Below, in pieces: positions 18,276 through 26,906 of a stretch of 63,353 nucleotides of DNA (positions are counted from its first letter, which is position 1; every line of letters starts with the position of its first letter). The position numbers were made by a program, and so were the translations under genes. Under the pieces are notes generated by a model that saw nothing but the letters and a program-made list of their open reading frames with translations, was not told the DNA's origin and did not search any database. The stretch is taken from NCBI GenBank assembly GCA_021324795.1, contig JAJPIK010000042.1, positions 1-63,353 on the forward strand, given 5' to 3'. The stretch comes from Chloroflexota bacterium. GTDB lineage: Bacteria > Chloroflexota > UBA6077 > FW602-bin22 > CADDYW01.

Positions 18276-20600
18276 GTGATAATGCACTCAACCATTCCAG
18301 CTCCGGTCAATCCACCGACCAATCGGTCTCCATCCCCTTCGAGATATTGGCACATTCCCTTCAGCTTGCGCACCAAGCTGCTCGTCGCGTTCGCACTCAT
18401 CCTGATTCCGAGTATGATTCTTATCCTCATCGGAGACATACGCGATTTCCAGGAGACGCGAGCGATGGTTTTATCAGCCGATCAGTCAACGGCAGGCATT
18501 GTTGGAACAATGGTCGACGCGAACATCGATGATGCGATCGCGGTTGGCCAGACGCTCGCGAGAGCGCCTTTTGTTCAAAAGTTGGATGCTGCCACGATCA
18601 CTCCGTATCTGCGTCAACTCGCACCGTCGCTGATCCAATTTGCGAACGTGTCAGTCTGGGATTCTCGCGGCAATCTGGTCGCCAGCATGATTCCGCCCGA
18701 ACCGGGCCAGCCACCGCTCAATATCGCTGATCGCCCATACTTTCAAGAGGTGATGGCCTTCAATGAGCCGCGGACTTCCGAGATCATTATCGGACGGATC
18801 GTGCATCGACCAACCAGCGTTGCCGCGGTGCCCATCCACAATCAGGTAGGCGCTCCGATCGGCGTGGTCGTCGTTAGCATCAACTTGGACTACTTTCGCG
18901 CCCGCCTTTGGACGGTGCCACTGACGGGAAACCGCGTCATCGTGATTACCGATCCAACCGGCCGACTCGCCTTTATGAGCAACCGCTGGGGGATCCCGCA
19001 AATGCCCCCTGATCTCTCGACCACTCCATTGATTCGCAATGCGATCCGCGGTCTGCCGGCCACCCAGGACGGCAGCTCATTTCCCTTGCTCTCCGGTGCC
19101 CAGACCGGTACTGCAACCGTCACTCCCCACTACCATTGGGTCGTCGCCGTTCTTCAACCAACGAGCGTGACCGAGGCCATGATCAACCGACGTATCGCTC
19201 TCGACGGTGGCTCCTTTGCTCTTGCGCTTGGCCTGGGACTGCTCGCCATCTACTTCCTCTCGCGTCAAATCATGGGGCCGATTTTCGCGCTTGATCGCGC
19301 GGCATGGGCCTGGAGCCATGGCCATCTGGACACGCGCGTGGCGCTGGACACTGGCGATGAACTGGAAGCTCTGGGTAGGTCACTCAATACGATGGCCAAT
19401 TCGCTTGCTCAGACCCTCGCTCGCCTTGCTGACACTGATCGGCGGCTGTTGCGCGAGCGCAACCGCTTGCAGGCGATCTTCGAGACGTCTCCCGTCGGAA
19501 TTCTCGTACTTGACCAACAAGGCAACGTAAGTATGGTCAATCCCACTGCCGAGGCGCTCTTTGGGCAGCCTCTCGTCGAGCACTTACCCCAGAACCAGTG
19601 GGCAGCGCACTACCACCTTTTTCATCCGGACGGCACCCCCTACAAGGCGTCTGAATTACCGAGTTTTCAAGCACTCAGTGAGGGGTACGAGACAACGGGC
19701 GTCGAGATGGTCATTCGGCGCCCGAATGCCTGGCAAGTTCATCTTTTGGTCAACAGCGCCCCGATTCGACAGGAAGAAGGTACCATTGTCGGCAGCGTGA
19801 CGATCTTCTTGGATATCACGCCTTTTGCCGAAGAGGAACGACTTCGTAGTGAATTCGTCGAGTCGGCCGCACACGAATTCCGGAGCCCACTTACGGTTAT
19901 CAAGGGATACGCCGAAGTAGCAATGCGTGACCCGAGCATTAAGAACACGCGTATTTCCCGCGAGCTGACGATGATCGTCGACGCTGCTGACCGCGCAAGT
20001 CAACTCGCTAACGAACTGCTGCGCGCGGCTCAACTGCATTTGCCGCCTTTGCTGCTTCATCGCCAGATTGTCAATCTGTCTCGTTTGGTCGAGGAGAGCG
20101 TGGCGAAACGAAAACAGCAACCGGGCGGCGACAAGTACGAGTTCAAGGTCAGCACGGTGCCCGTAGAGGTGGAAGGTGACAAAGCGCTGCTGAGCGAAGC
20201 ACTGACCGATATTCTTGAGCAAGCCGAAGCCGCGATGCCCAAGGGAGGACCAATCGAAGTCGTCGTCTCGGCTTGGGATGGCATGTCGTCAGTTCGGGTC
20301 ACCGACCATGGACCAGAGATTCCAGCCGATCGGATCGCCTTGCTCTTTCAGCCCTTTACGGTGCCGAATCCCGCCGAGCCGCAGACTCCCCGACGGCCTA
20401 CTCTGCTGCTCTACCTAGCTCGGCGCATCATCGAGGAAAGTGGTGGCTGGATCCGGGCGGAAAGCACCCCGGAGGCAACAACGGTCTCGATCAGTTTGCC
20501 GCGTCGATTCCGGCCCGTTTCGGCGGCCGGCCCGAATGGTGTTTCCCCAATTCCTGCCCCCTCGCTTCCTTCACCCAATGAGCAGACAAAAAGCGAGTGA
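18276..20600 (+). CDS. Sensor histidine kinase (dCache-HAMP-PAS-HisKA) with degenerate ATPase domain
   Basis: The 774-residue protein has a TM segment near 35-55, an extracytoplasmic region of about 240 residues that resembles a double-Cache sensor, a second TM near 308-328, a HAMP-like region, a PAS domain (about 405-520), and HisKA with AAHEFRSPLTVIKGY, His near 532. The ATPase part is abnormal: the N box reads LTDILEQAEAAMP without the Mg-binding Asn, G1 reads DHGPEIP rather than DxGxG, and the G2 glycines are replaced by PTLLLYLARR. ATP binding is therefore doubtful. GTG 18276 or ATG 18282 could be the start. The stop overlaps the next gene's start (GTGA). Confidence 0.82.
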   Translation: MIMHSTIPAPVNPPTNRSPSPSRYWHIPFSLRTKLLVAFALILIPSMILILIGDIRDFQETRAMVLSADQSTAGIVGTMVDANIDDAIAVGQTLARAPFVQKLDAATITPYLRQLAPSLIQFANVSVWDSRGNLVASMIPPEPGQPPLNIADRPYFQEVMAFNEPRTSEIIIGRIVHRPTSVAAVPIHNQVGAPIGVVVVSINLDYFRARLWTVPLTGNRVIVITDPTGRLAFMSNRWGIPQMPPDLSTTPLIRNAIRGLPATQDGSSFPLLSGAQTGTATVTPHYHWVVAVLQPTSVTEAMINRRIALDGGSFALALGLGLLAIYFLSRQIMGPIFALDRAAWAWSHGHLDTRVALDTGDELEALGRSLNTMANSLAQTLARLADTDRRLLRERNRLQAIFETSPVGILVLDQQGNVSMVNPTAEALFGQPLVEHLPQNQWAAHYHLFHPDGTPYKASELPSFQALSEGYETTGVEMVIRRPNAWQVHLLVNSAPIRQEEGTIVGSVTIFLDITPFAEEERLRSEFVESAAHEFRSPLTVIKGYAEVAMRDPSIKNTRISRELTMIVDAADRASQLANELLRAAQLHLPPLLLHRQIVNLSRLVEESVAKRKQQPGGDKYEFKVSTVPVEVEGDKALLSEALTDILEQAEAAMPKGGPIEVVVSAWDGMSSVRVTDHGPEIPADRIALLFQPFTVPNPAEPQTPRRPTLLLYLARRIIEESGGWIRAESTPEATTVSISLPRRFRPVSAAGPNGVSPIPAPSLPSPNEQTKSE

Positions 20601-22837
20601 CATTACCGATGGACAAAGCACCCAATCACGCGCTTGATCCTCGACCAACGGGCGGCAATCAGACGGTCGGGCCAAAGAACGTTCAATACGCGGTAGCGAC
20701 TGGTGCCCAGGACATCCGCGACACAATCGTGATCAAAGAACGAGACCTGTTCCTGCTCACCGACCTGAACGGAAATGTGCCGCGGGGCGACGTTAACGGC
20801 CTCGGTCTCTATTATCAGGATACGCGTTTTCTCAGCGCCTATGAGTTAGTTCTCGAGGGCATTCCTCCTACCTATCTGCTTTCGACGGGCGAGATGCGCT
20901 TTGCCGAGAGCCAGGAGCTCACGAATCCGGATCTCCGCCTGCCGAACGGTGTCCTGATCCCCAAGGAGACGTTGACCCTTCATCGCGAGCGAGTCATTAC
21001 CGAGAAGGCGGTTGATGAACTACTCCAGATCACGAACTTCAACGTAACCCCGGTTCCCCTCGAGCTCGTGATCTTCTTTGACGCTGACTTCAGCGACATA
21101 TTCCAGATCCGTGGCTTTCTTCAAGTGTACGAACGTGGCACCCTCCATCCGCCCCACTGGGAAGGTAACCAGCTCATCTTTCAATACGACGGCATCGATA
21201 AGATCACTCGAAAAACCAGGATTGAGTTTTCGCCTGCTCCATCATCGAAGTCAGGCGGCCAGGTCGTCTACGATCTCGATCTCCCCATGCGCTCGACAAT
21301 AACCTTGCGACTGCGGGTAAGCGTCGAGCTATCTGATGAGCCCGACTCTCCAGCGGCGATTCCAGACCTTCCGCCCTTGATTGCCCAGGGCTCCGCGTCG
21401 TACGAAGCCTGGATGCGCGAACAACCCCGTATACTCAGCGACAATGGTGTCTGGAATGACATCATTGAGAAAGCCCGACTTGACCTCCACCTTCTCAGCA
21501 GTGGCTCGCCCGAGCTGCCCTACCCCGCCGCCGGTATTCCTTGGTTCGCCACGTTATTTGGGCGTGATAGCCTGACCGTCGGGCTTCAAAATCTCTGGGA
21601 TCCGCGACAAGCAGCAACTTTGCTCCGCTTACTGGCCAGCTTGCAAGGAACGAAAGTCGATCCCTGGCGCGACGAGCAACCGGGCAAGATTCTTCACGAA
21701 CTGCGCCGCGGTGAGCTCGCCCACTGCAACATTATTCCCTTCAACCCCTATTACGGTACCGTCGACGCTACCCCGCTGTTCGTCATTTTGTTGGCCGAAT
21801 ATTACCGGGTCACCGGCGACGTGCTCCTGCTGCGCGAATTAGAGCCTCACCTCCGTGCCGCGTTGGACTGGATGGAGAGTTATGGCGACCTCGACCACGA
21901 TGGGTTCCTCGAATACCAGAGCCGATCCAGCTCGGGACTCACCAATCAAGGTTGGAAGGATTCCTGGGACGCGATCATGTATAAGAATGGTGAACTGATC
22001 AAACCGCCGGTTGCGCTCGTCGAGGTTCAGGCCTACGCTTACGCGGCGCGGATCGGAGCGCGCGATATCTATCGCGCACTCGGCATGCCATCCGAGGCCA
22101 GCCGCCAAGAATACCTGGCAAACTGGCTCATGGATGCGTTCAACCGCATGTTCTGGATGGAAGATGAGGGATGCTATTGCCTCGCCCTGGATGGCGAAAA
22201 GAACCAGGCTCAAGTCGTGAGCTCGAACGCTGGCCAAACTCTCTGGTGTGGCATCGTGCCACCCGAACGGGCTCACCGGGTCGCTGAGCGCATGATGCGG
22301 CCCGACATGTTCACTGGTTGGGGGATTCGGACGCTGTCAACCGGCGAAGTGCGCTACAACCCGATGGGCTACCACGTTGGCACGGTCTGGCCCCACGATA
22401 ACGCCTGGATTGCTCTGGGCTTCAAACGTTATGGCGAAGAAGGATATCTTCGCACGCTGATCTCCGGCTTTTTCGCCGCGGTTCGGCAGTTCCCCGATCT
22501 CCGCATTCCCGAGCTCTTCTGCGGATACGATCGCGAGCAATACCGCGTCCCCATTCGCTATCCGGTCGCCTGTAACCCGCAAGCGTGGGCCGCCGGAGCC
22601 GCCTTACTTTTCCTTCGGGCGATGCTCGGTCTCGCGCCCAAAGCGCAAGAAAATGAGCTTTGGATCGTCCGCCCGGAGCTGCCGGATTGGCTCAAGTCAG
22701 TGACTCTCGAACGAGTGCCGATCGGCAACGGTCATGTGAGCCTACGCTACCAGCATCAGGATAACCATACCTTCACCGAAGTACTCGACATCCAGGGCCC
22801 ACTCCACGTCGTCTTCAGTCAACACTGGGACGAGTAA
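20597..22837 (+). CDS. Amylo-alpha-1,6-glucosidase / glycogen-debranching-type glycoside hydrolase
   Basis: The 746-residue protein has an N-terminal beta-domain (about 45-265: ERDLFLLTDLNGNVP, GLGLYYQDTRFLSAYEL) typical of the glycogen-debranching N-terminal family, and a C-terminal (alpha/alpha)6-barrel with GIPWFATLFGRDSL, NQGWKDSWDAI and the late YHVGTVWPHDNAW motif. Such enzymes hydrolyse alpha-glucosidic bonds, though several homologues act on other sugars. There is no signal peptide, so it is cytoplasmic. It starts at GTG 20597 overlapping the kinase stop, or at ATG 20609. Translational coupling to a two-component-like unit suggests it is a regulated output or partner of the same operon. 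Confidence 0.85.
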   Translation: MTLPMDKAPNHALDPRPTGGNQTVGPKNVQYAVATGAQDIRDTIVIKERDLFLLTDLNGNVPRGDVNGLGLYYQDTRFLSAYELVLEGIPPTYLLSTGEMRFAESQELTNPDLRLPNGVLIPKETLTLHRERVITEKAVDELLQITNFNVTPVPLELVIFFDADFSDIFQIRGFLQVYERGTLHPPHWEGNQLIFQYDGIDKITRKTRIEFSPAPSSKSGGQVVYDLDLPMRSTITLRLRVSVELSDEPDSPAAIPDLPPLIAQGSASYEAWMREQPRILSDNGVWNDIIEKARLDLHLLSSGSPELPYPAAGIPWFATLFGRDSLTVGLQNLWDPRQAATLLRLLASLQGTKVDPWRDEQPGKILHELRRGELAHCNIIPFNPYYGTVDATPLFVILLAEYYRVTGDVLLLRELEPHLRAALDWMESYGDLDHDGFLEYQSRSSSGLTNQGWKDSWDAIMYKNGELIKPPVALVEVQAYAYAARIGARDIYRALGMPSEASRQEYLANWLMDAFNRMFWMEDEGCYCLALDGEKNQAQVVSSNAGQTLWCGIVPPERAHRVAERMMRPDMFTGWGIRTLSTGEVRYNPMGYHVGTVWPHDNAWIALGFKRYGEEGYLRTLISGFFAAVRQFPDLRIPELFCGYDREQYRVPIRYPVACNPQAWAAGAALLFLRAMLGLAPKAQENELWIVRPELPDWLKSVTLERVPIGNGHVSLRYQHQDNHTFTEVLDIQGPLHVVFSQHWDE

Positions 22838-22851
22838 GACAGGTCAAGCAC

Positions 22852-22880
22852 TTCCGCGAACGACCACTAGTCAGTATAAT
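22852..22880 (+). promoter_or_regulatory. Promoter before alcohol dehydrogenase gene
   Basis: Perfect -10 TATAAT (22875-22880) with a weak -35 TTCCGC 17 bp upstream, about 35 bp before the ATG at 22916 and followed by an AGGAGG ribosome site. Confidence 0.5.
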
Positions 22881-22915
22881 CGGGGAACACAGGACGATCT
22901 CTTAGGAGGAATTTC

Positions 22916-23935
22916 ATGCGCGCTGTACAGTTTCTTGGCGACCGTCAAGCTATCGTTCGTCATAAGCCAGATCCGCATCCCGGTCCCGGTCAAGTCGTTT
23001 TGAAGATGCGCGCCGTGGCAATTTGCGGTAGCGACCTCCACCGCTACCGAGCGCCGCGCGGTGACCAGCCCCCAAGCGAATTAGTCCCCGGCCATGAGCC
23101 ATGCGGAGAAATCATCGAAATCGGTCCCGACGTACGTGGGCTGAAGATCGGGGACCGGGTGCTCGTTTACCATCGTATTGGTTGTGGAACTTGTGTTGAA
23201 TGCCAGACCGGTCAGCCTAACATTTGTCAGAATGGGCAGCGATCGTACAGCGGCTACTTCGACGGCGCCGACGCCGAGCAGATGCTCGTCTTCGCTCGCA
23301 ATTGCCACCTGATTCCGGAGAGTATGTCCTGGGAGGACGCTGTCGTCATCTCGTGCCAAGCCGGTACCGCCTACGCCCCGCTACGACGCCTCGGCGCCAG
23401 TGGTCGCGATACGATCGCGATTACCGGGCTTGGTCCGGTTGGTTTATGCGTGCTGCTCCTCGGCCAAGCCATGGGAGCTCGGATGATTGGCATCGATCCC
23501 ATGGCCGAGCGGCGTGCCCTCGCCGAGCGGCTCGGTGCGATCGCTACGTTTGATTCCAATGACCCGCGACTTGGCGAAGCAGTAACTGACCTCACCAAGG
23601 GAGGTGCCACTGCTCTCGTCGAGACGTCGGGGCATCCATCTGCGCACGCTCGGATCCCGGATCTTTTGAAGGTCAGTGGCACCGCGGCAGTCGTTGGCTT
23701 GGGCTCTTCGGCGCCGAGCCTGAATCCGATCAGTATGTTCAAAAAGCAACTGTCACTTTTTGCCTCGAACCTGTATCCAGAATGGATGCTTCCCGAAATC
23801 TTTGACTTTGTGCAAAGCCATCGGGTTCCGCTGACCCGAATCATTACCCACACGGCAACTCTCGATCAGGCACCAGATATGTTCCGCCTGGCTGACTCGG
23901 CAACCGCGGGAAAGATTATCTTCAGATTTGAATAA
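22916..23935 (+). CDS. Zinc-dependent medium-chain alcohol dehydrogenase (sorbitol/threonine dehydrogenase type)
   Basis: The 339-residue MDR protein has catalytic-zinc residues in CGSDLH and the GHEPCG motif, all four structural-zinc cysteines (GCGTCVECQTGQPNIC near 88-103), and a Rossmann GLGPVGL near 173. It should oxidise a polyol or amino alcohol with NAD(P). ATG 22916 follows AGGAGGAATTTC. A Ldh2-type dehydrogenase starts 79 bp after its stop and is probably co-transcribed, suggesting a small sugar or hydroxyacid catabolic pair. The substrate cannot be set from the sequence. Confidence 0.88.
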   Translation: MRAVQFLGDRQAIVRHKPDPHPGPGQVVLKMRAVAICGSDLHRYRAPRGDQPPSELVPGHEPCGEIIEIGPDVRGLKIGDRVLVYHRIGCGTCVECQTGQPNICQNGQRSYSGYFDGADAEQMLVFARNCHLIPESMSWEDAVVISCQAGTAYAPLRRLGASGRDTIAITGLGPVGLCVLLLGQAMGARMIGIDPMAERRALAERLGAIATFDSNDPRLGEAVTDLTKGGATALVETSGHPSAHARIPDLLKVSGTAAVVGLGSSAPSLNPISMFKKQLSLFASNLYPEWMLPEIFDFVQSHRVPLTRIITHTATLDQAPDMFRLADSATAGKIIFRFE

Positions 23936-24014
23936 CAGAGGGCCCTGGGCAGCCAGGGAAAGCCAACTCTTCCCTGAGAAGAATCATCTTGAGAATAGCA
24001 CAAGGGGGCGCATA

Positions 24015-25043
24015 ATGCCTACAACCATCACGGTTACCCCCAGTTCCTTGCGCGCATGCGTATCGGGTATCTTTCGTAGTCAGGGCCTTCCTGACGCCCA
24101 CGCCGCGGTCGTCGCGGACTCGCTCGTGGAAGCAGACTTACGGGGGGTCTCTTCGCATGGCGTCATTCGCGTCCCTACCTACGTGACCGGGCTCAAGAAC
24201 GGTTCGATCAAGGCCAAGCCGAATCTCAGCCTAGTCGTCGATTCCGGCCCTCGAGCGGTCGTCGACGGCGAAGACGGCATGGGACAGGTCGCTGCCGATC
24301 GCGCCATGCGCCTGGCAATCGAGCGCGCGCAGGAGTTTGGCATCGCGGCGGTTGGCTTGCGCCGAAGCCGCCACTGTGGCGCCATGGCCTATTGGGCGGT
24401 CCAGGCCCTGGCGAGCGATCAAATCGGCTTCGCGACAACGAATGCCGGCATGAACATGGCGCCGACAGGAGGTCGCGACAAGATCATTGGCAACAACCCT
24501 TTCGCGATTGCCGTGCCCACCAACCGCCCGTGGCCGATGGTCCTCGACATGGCGACGAGTGTCGTCGCCGGAGGTAAGCTCGACGTGGCAGCCGTACGCG
24601 GTCAGAAGATTCCACTGGATTGGGCTACCGATCCCGAGGGACGACCTACTGATGACCCAGTGATCGCCCGAAAAGGTATGCTCCTTCCGGTCGGCGGACC
24701 CAAGGGGTACGGCATGGCGGTCATGCTCGACGTGCTGGCTGGCGTCCTCACCGGCGGGCGCTTCGGCGGCATGCTCGGCGCTCCCGGAAGTGGTCAGTTC
24801 TTTATGGCGATCCAAGTCGAAGGCTTCATGCCAGTAGCCGAATTCAAGGCGCGGATGGATGAGCTAATCGACCAAATCCACCACTCCCGATTGGCGCCCG
24901 GCGCCTCCCGGATTTACGTTCCGGGCGAGATCGAGTATGAAAGCTCCCAAAAACGCAGCCGAGAGGGTATTCCACTCGAAGCGCCGATTGTCGAATCTTT
25001 GAACCGCTTGGCCGGCGAAGTCGGGGCACCGACGCTAACCTAG
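24015..25043 (+). CDS. Malate/L-lactate dehydrogenase family (Ldh2) oxidoreductase
   Basis: The 342-residue protein belongs to the Ldh2/ComC/MdhA fold, which oxidises 2-hydroxyacids with NAD(P) and is unrelated to classical LDH. Seen: LVEADLRGVSSHGVIRVPTYV near 40-60, GMGQVAADRAM, the catalytic His in RRSRHCGAMAYW, TTNAGMNMAPTGGRDKIIGNNPFAIAVP, and LPVGGPKGYGMAVMLDVLAGVLTGG. ATG 24015 lies just after a G-rich site; the frame is open upstream to 23928, which would overlap the previous gene. Substrates in the family include malate, lactate, ureidoglycolate and sulfolactate, and the exact one is not evident. Confidence 0.87.
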   Translation: MPTTITVTPSSLRACVSGIFRSQGLPDAHAAVVADSLVEADLRGVSSHGVIRVPTYVTGLKNGSIKAKPNLSLVVDSGPRAVVDGEDGMGQVAADRAMRLAIERAQEFGIAAVGLRRSRHCGAMAYWAVQALASDQIGFATTNAGMNMAPTGGRDKIIGNNPFAIAVPTNRPWPMVLDMATSVVAGGKLDVAAVRGQKIPLDWATDPEGRPTDDPVIARKGMLLPVGGPKGYGMAVMLDVLAGVLTGGRFGGMLGAPGSGQFFMAIQVEGFMPVAEFKARMDELIDQIHHSRLAPGASRIYVPGEIEYESSQKRSREGIPLEAPIVESLNRLAGEVGAPTLT

Positions 25044-25080
25044 GGTTACCACCGTCTTCAGAGGTAAGGGACTTCGGTCT

Positions 25081-26154
25081 CTACTCTTCTTCCGCTAAGC
25101 TTCCATAAAACGCATTGATCGCCCGATCGCGCCAGCGATTGTCTTGTCCCCATCGATTAGTGAGGAAGACGAGAACCAACTGATTGCCCGGGTCGATCAG
25201 CAATCGGGTTCCGGAGGCCCCGCCATGGCCATAGCAACCGACGGGCACAAGTTCAGAGCAATCGGGGCCAACAAGCTGGAACCCCAAGCCGCGGTAGACC
25301 GTGTTCGGCCGCAGCACTTTCGTCGAGTCGACGCCAGTATACTGGATACGAGTTGCCGCCGCCACGGTGTTCGGATTCAGGACTTGCCGTGAGCCGCGGC
25401 GCCCGCCGTTGAGATAGGTTTGACCAAAGCGGACTAAATCCCCGGCGGTGCTCCACAGTCCGCCCGAGGGCATGGCGGCTGTTTCAAATGCTGCGAGGTC
25501 ATAAGGCAGATCGAACGCAGATACGGTTCGCTGCCGCTGGGCCGGGGTCGGCGAAAACGTGGTGTCAACCATGCCGATTGGGTCGAGTACCTCGGTTTGC
25601 AGATAGTCTTGATATGTCTGCTTAGTTAGTCGTTCAATCAGCACGGCCATGACCCGGAAACCGACGTTACAGTAACTATAAGCGGTGCCGGGCGCGAAAT
25701 TGAGAAATGTGTCCCGGGCTGCCACGGCATCCAAGGCAGGCAGATCCTCGAAATTCGTAGGCAGTTGGCCGCGCAAGCGAAGACTAGCACCTTGGTCGAG
25801 CCCGGAGGTGTGGGTGAGGAGGTGCCAGAGAGTGACCGACTGCTTATTATTTACCGCGAATTCTGGCCAGTGGTTGACAACTGGCTCGTGCAGGAGCAGG
25901 GCCCCACGCTCGACGAGACGAAGAACCGCCGTGGCGAAGATCGGCTTTGTGATCGAAGCAATGAGAAAGAGGGAGTCCCCAGAGACTGTTACCGTGCTCC
26001 TGATGCCGCCAACTGACGCCTGACAAATGATCTCTTGGGCATTAGCCACCGTCAGAACTGCTGACGGCAAATTTTCTTGAGCGACCGCTTCTTCAAGGAC
26101 TTTCCAGGCAGCGTTAAAAGCCCGAGACACGACCGCACTGCTCAATCCACTCAC
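25081..26154 (-). CDS. Beta-lactamase-fold serine hydrolase (class C / esterase type)
   Basis: The 357-residue protein has the three serine beta-lactamase-fold motifs: SITK near 67 (nucleophile Ser and general-base Lys), YCN in YSYCNVG near 162, and HGG in YGHGGASGT near 308. No signal peptide is visible, so it is cytoplasmic, which points to an esterase or carboxypeptidase-like role rather than antibiotic resistance. It is convergent with the Ldh2 gene. The 187 bp upstream separate it from the HU gene on the same strand. Confidence 0.85.
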   Translation of the reverse strand: MSGLSSAVVSRAFNAAWKVLEEAVAQENLPSAVLTVANAQEIICQASVGGIRSTVTVSGDSLFLIASITKPIFATAVLRLVERGALLLHEPVVNHWPEFAVNNKQSVTLWHLLTHTSGLDQGASLRLRGQLPTNFEDLPALDAVAARDTFLNFAPGTAYSYCNVGFRVMAVLIERLTKQTYQDYLQTEVLDPIGMVDTTFSPTPAQRQRTVSAFDLPYDLAAFETAAMPSGGLWSTAGDLVRFGQTYLNGGRRGSRQVLNPNTVAAATRIQYTGVDSTKVLRPNTVYRGLGFQLVGPDCSELVPVGCYGHGGASGTRLLIDPGNQLVLVFLTNRWGQDNRWRDRAINAFYGSLAEEE

Positions 26155-26341
26155 GCGCTTCTACTCCAACACCAGAGTCGCGCCAAGGTGAAAAGCGCAG
26201 GGTTTTGCAGTGAAGACTCCGCGCTTCTCATCTTGGCAGAGCAAGGGCTTGTTTTGCCGTCCTGGAGTATATCAGACAACGCAAGATCGGACCCGGCGAG
26301 TCTTACCTTACCAGCAACCCCAAAGCGGTGAAATGGCTCTC

Positions 26342-26644
26342 CTAAGCCGCGCGCTGCTTGCGCTCGCTACCACCACGGACCGCTTCGAGCAGATTAGCGC
26401 CGGCGCTGAATGTCGGGCGCTTGCTCGCTGGAATTCGCATCGGTTCACCGGTGCGTGGATTTCGACCAACTCGCTCACTCGTTTGAGCGACCTTGAAGGT
26501 GCCGAACCCAGTGATTCGGACCTCTTCCCCCTCTTTCAAAGCGTTCGTGATCGTGGAGAAGATGGCGTTGACCACTTTCCCGCTTTGATTCATCGACAGA
26601 CCAGTGTCTTTGCTAATGCGTTGGATCAAGTCACTCTTTGTCAT
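26342..26644 (-). CDS. hup: HU-family DNA-binding protein
   Basis: The 100-residue nucleoid protein bends and compacts DNA. Seen: MTKSDLIQRI start, GFGTF near 46-50, and the beta-arm GRNPRTGEPMRIPASKRPTF with the conserved RNP and the intercalating Pro. The frame is open for 90 codons upstream, but these do not look like protein; ATG 26644 has GAGG seven bases ahead. A second ATG two codons earlier (26650) is possible. The last residues (GGSERKQRAA) are basic. It diverges from the glutaredoxin-like gene across 262 bp. Confidence 0.93.
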   Translation of the reverse strand: MTKSDLIQRISKDTGLSMNQSGKVVNAIFSTITNALKEGEEVRITGFGTFKVAQTSERVGRNPRTGEPMRIPASKRPTFSAGANLLEAVRGGSERKQRAA

Positions 26645-26906
26645 TGACATACCTCGAATACAGGCATTCCTCGTCTCCCGAGGATCCCGGATTGCACCCG
26701 AGCTAGTTGGCGCTATCCGGATTAATCGCGCTGATGCAGGCCGCGTGCCAGGCTGTCCCGGCTGACGGCGTCCGGAGCCCTCCAAGCGGAATTGTCTGGC
26801 CGGAAAGTGATCAGTGCCCGCGTGTTGCGTTGCAAGGGCGGCAGCTCCCGGGGAATTAACGAGAAATCTGGTACAATTCCCAAAGGTAAGCAAAGGGGAG
26901 GGCTTC

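Noticed and set aside
25081..26154. Antibiotic-resistance beta-lactamase
   Set aside because: SxxK, YxN and HGG motifs are present, but there is no signal peptide or resistance context; an esterase-type serine hydrolase is more likely.
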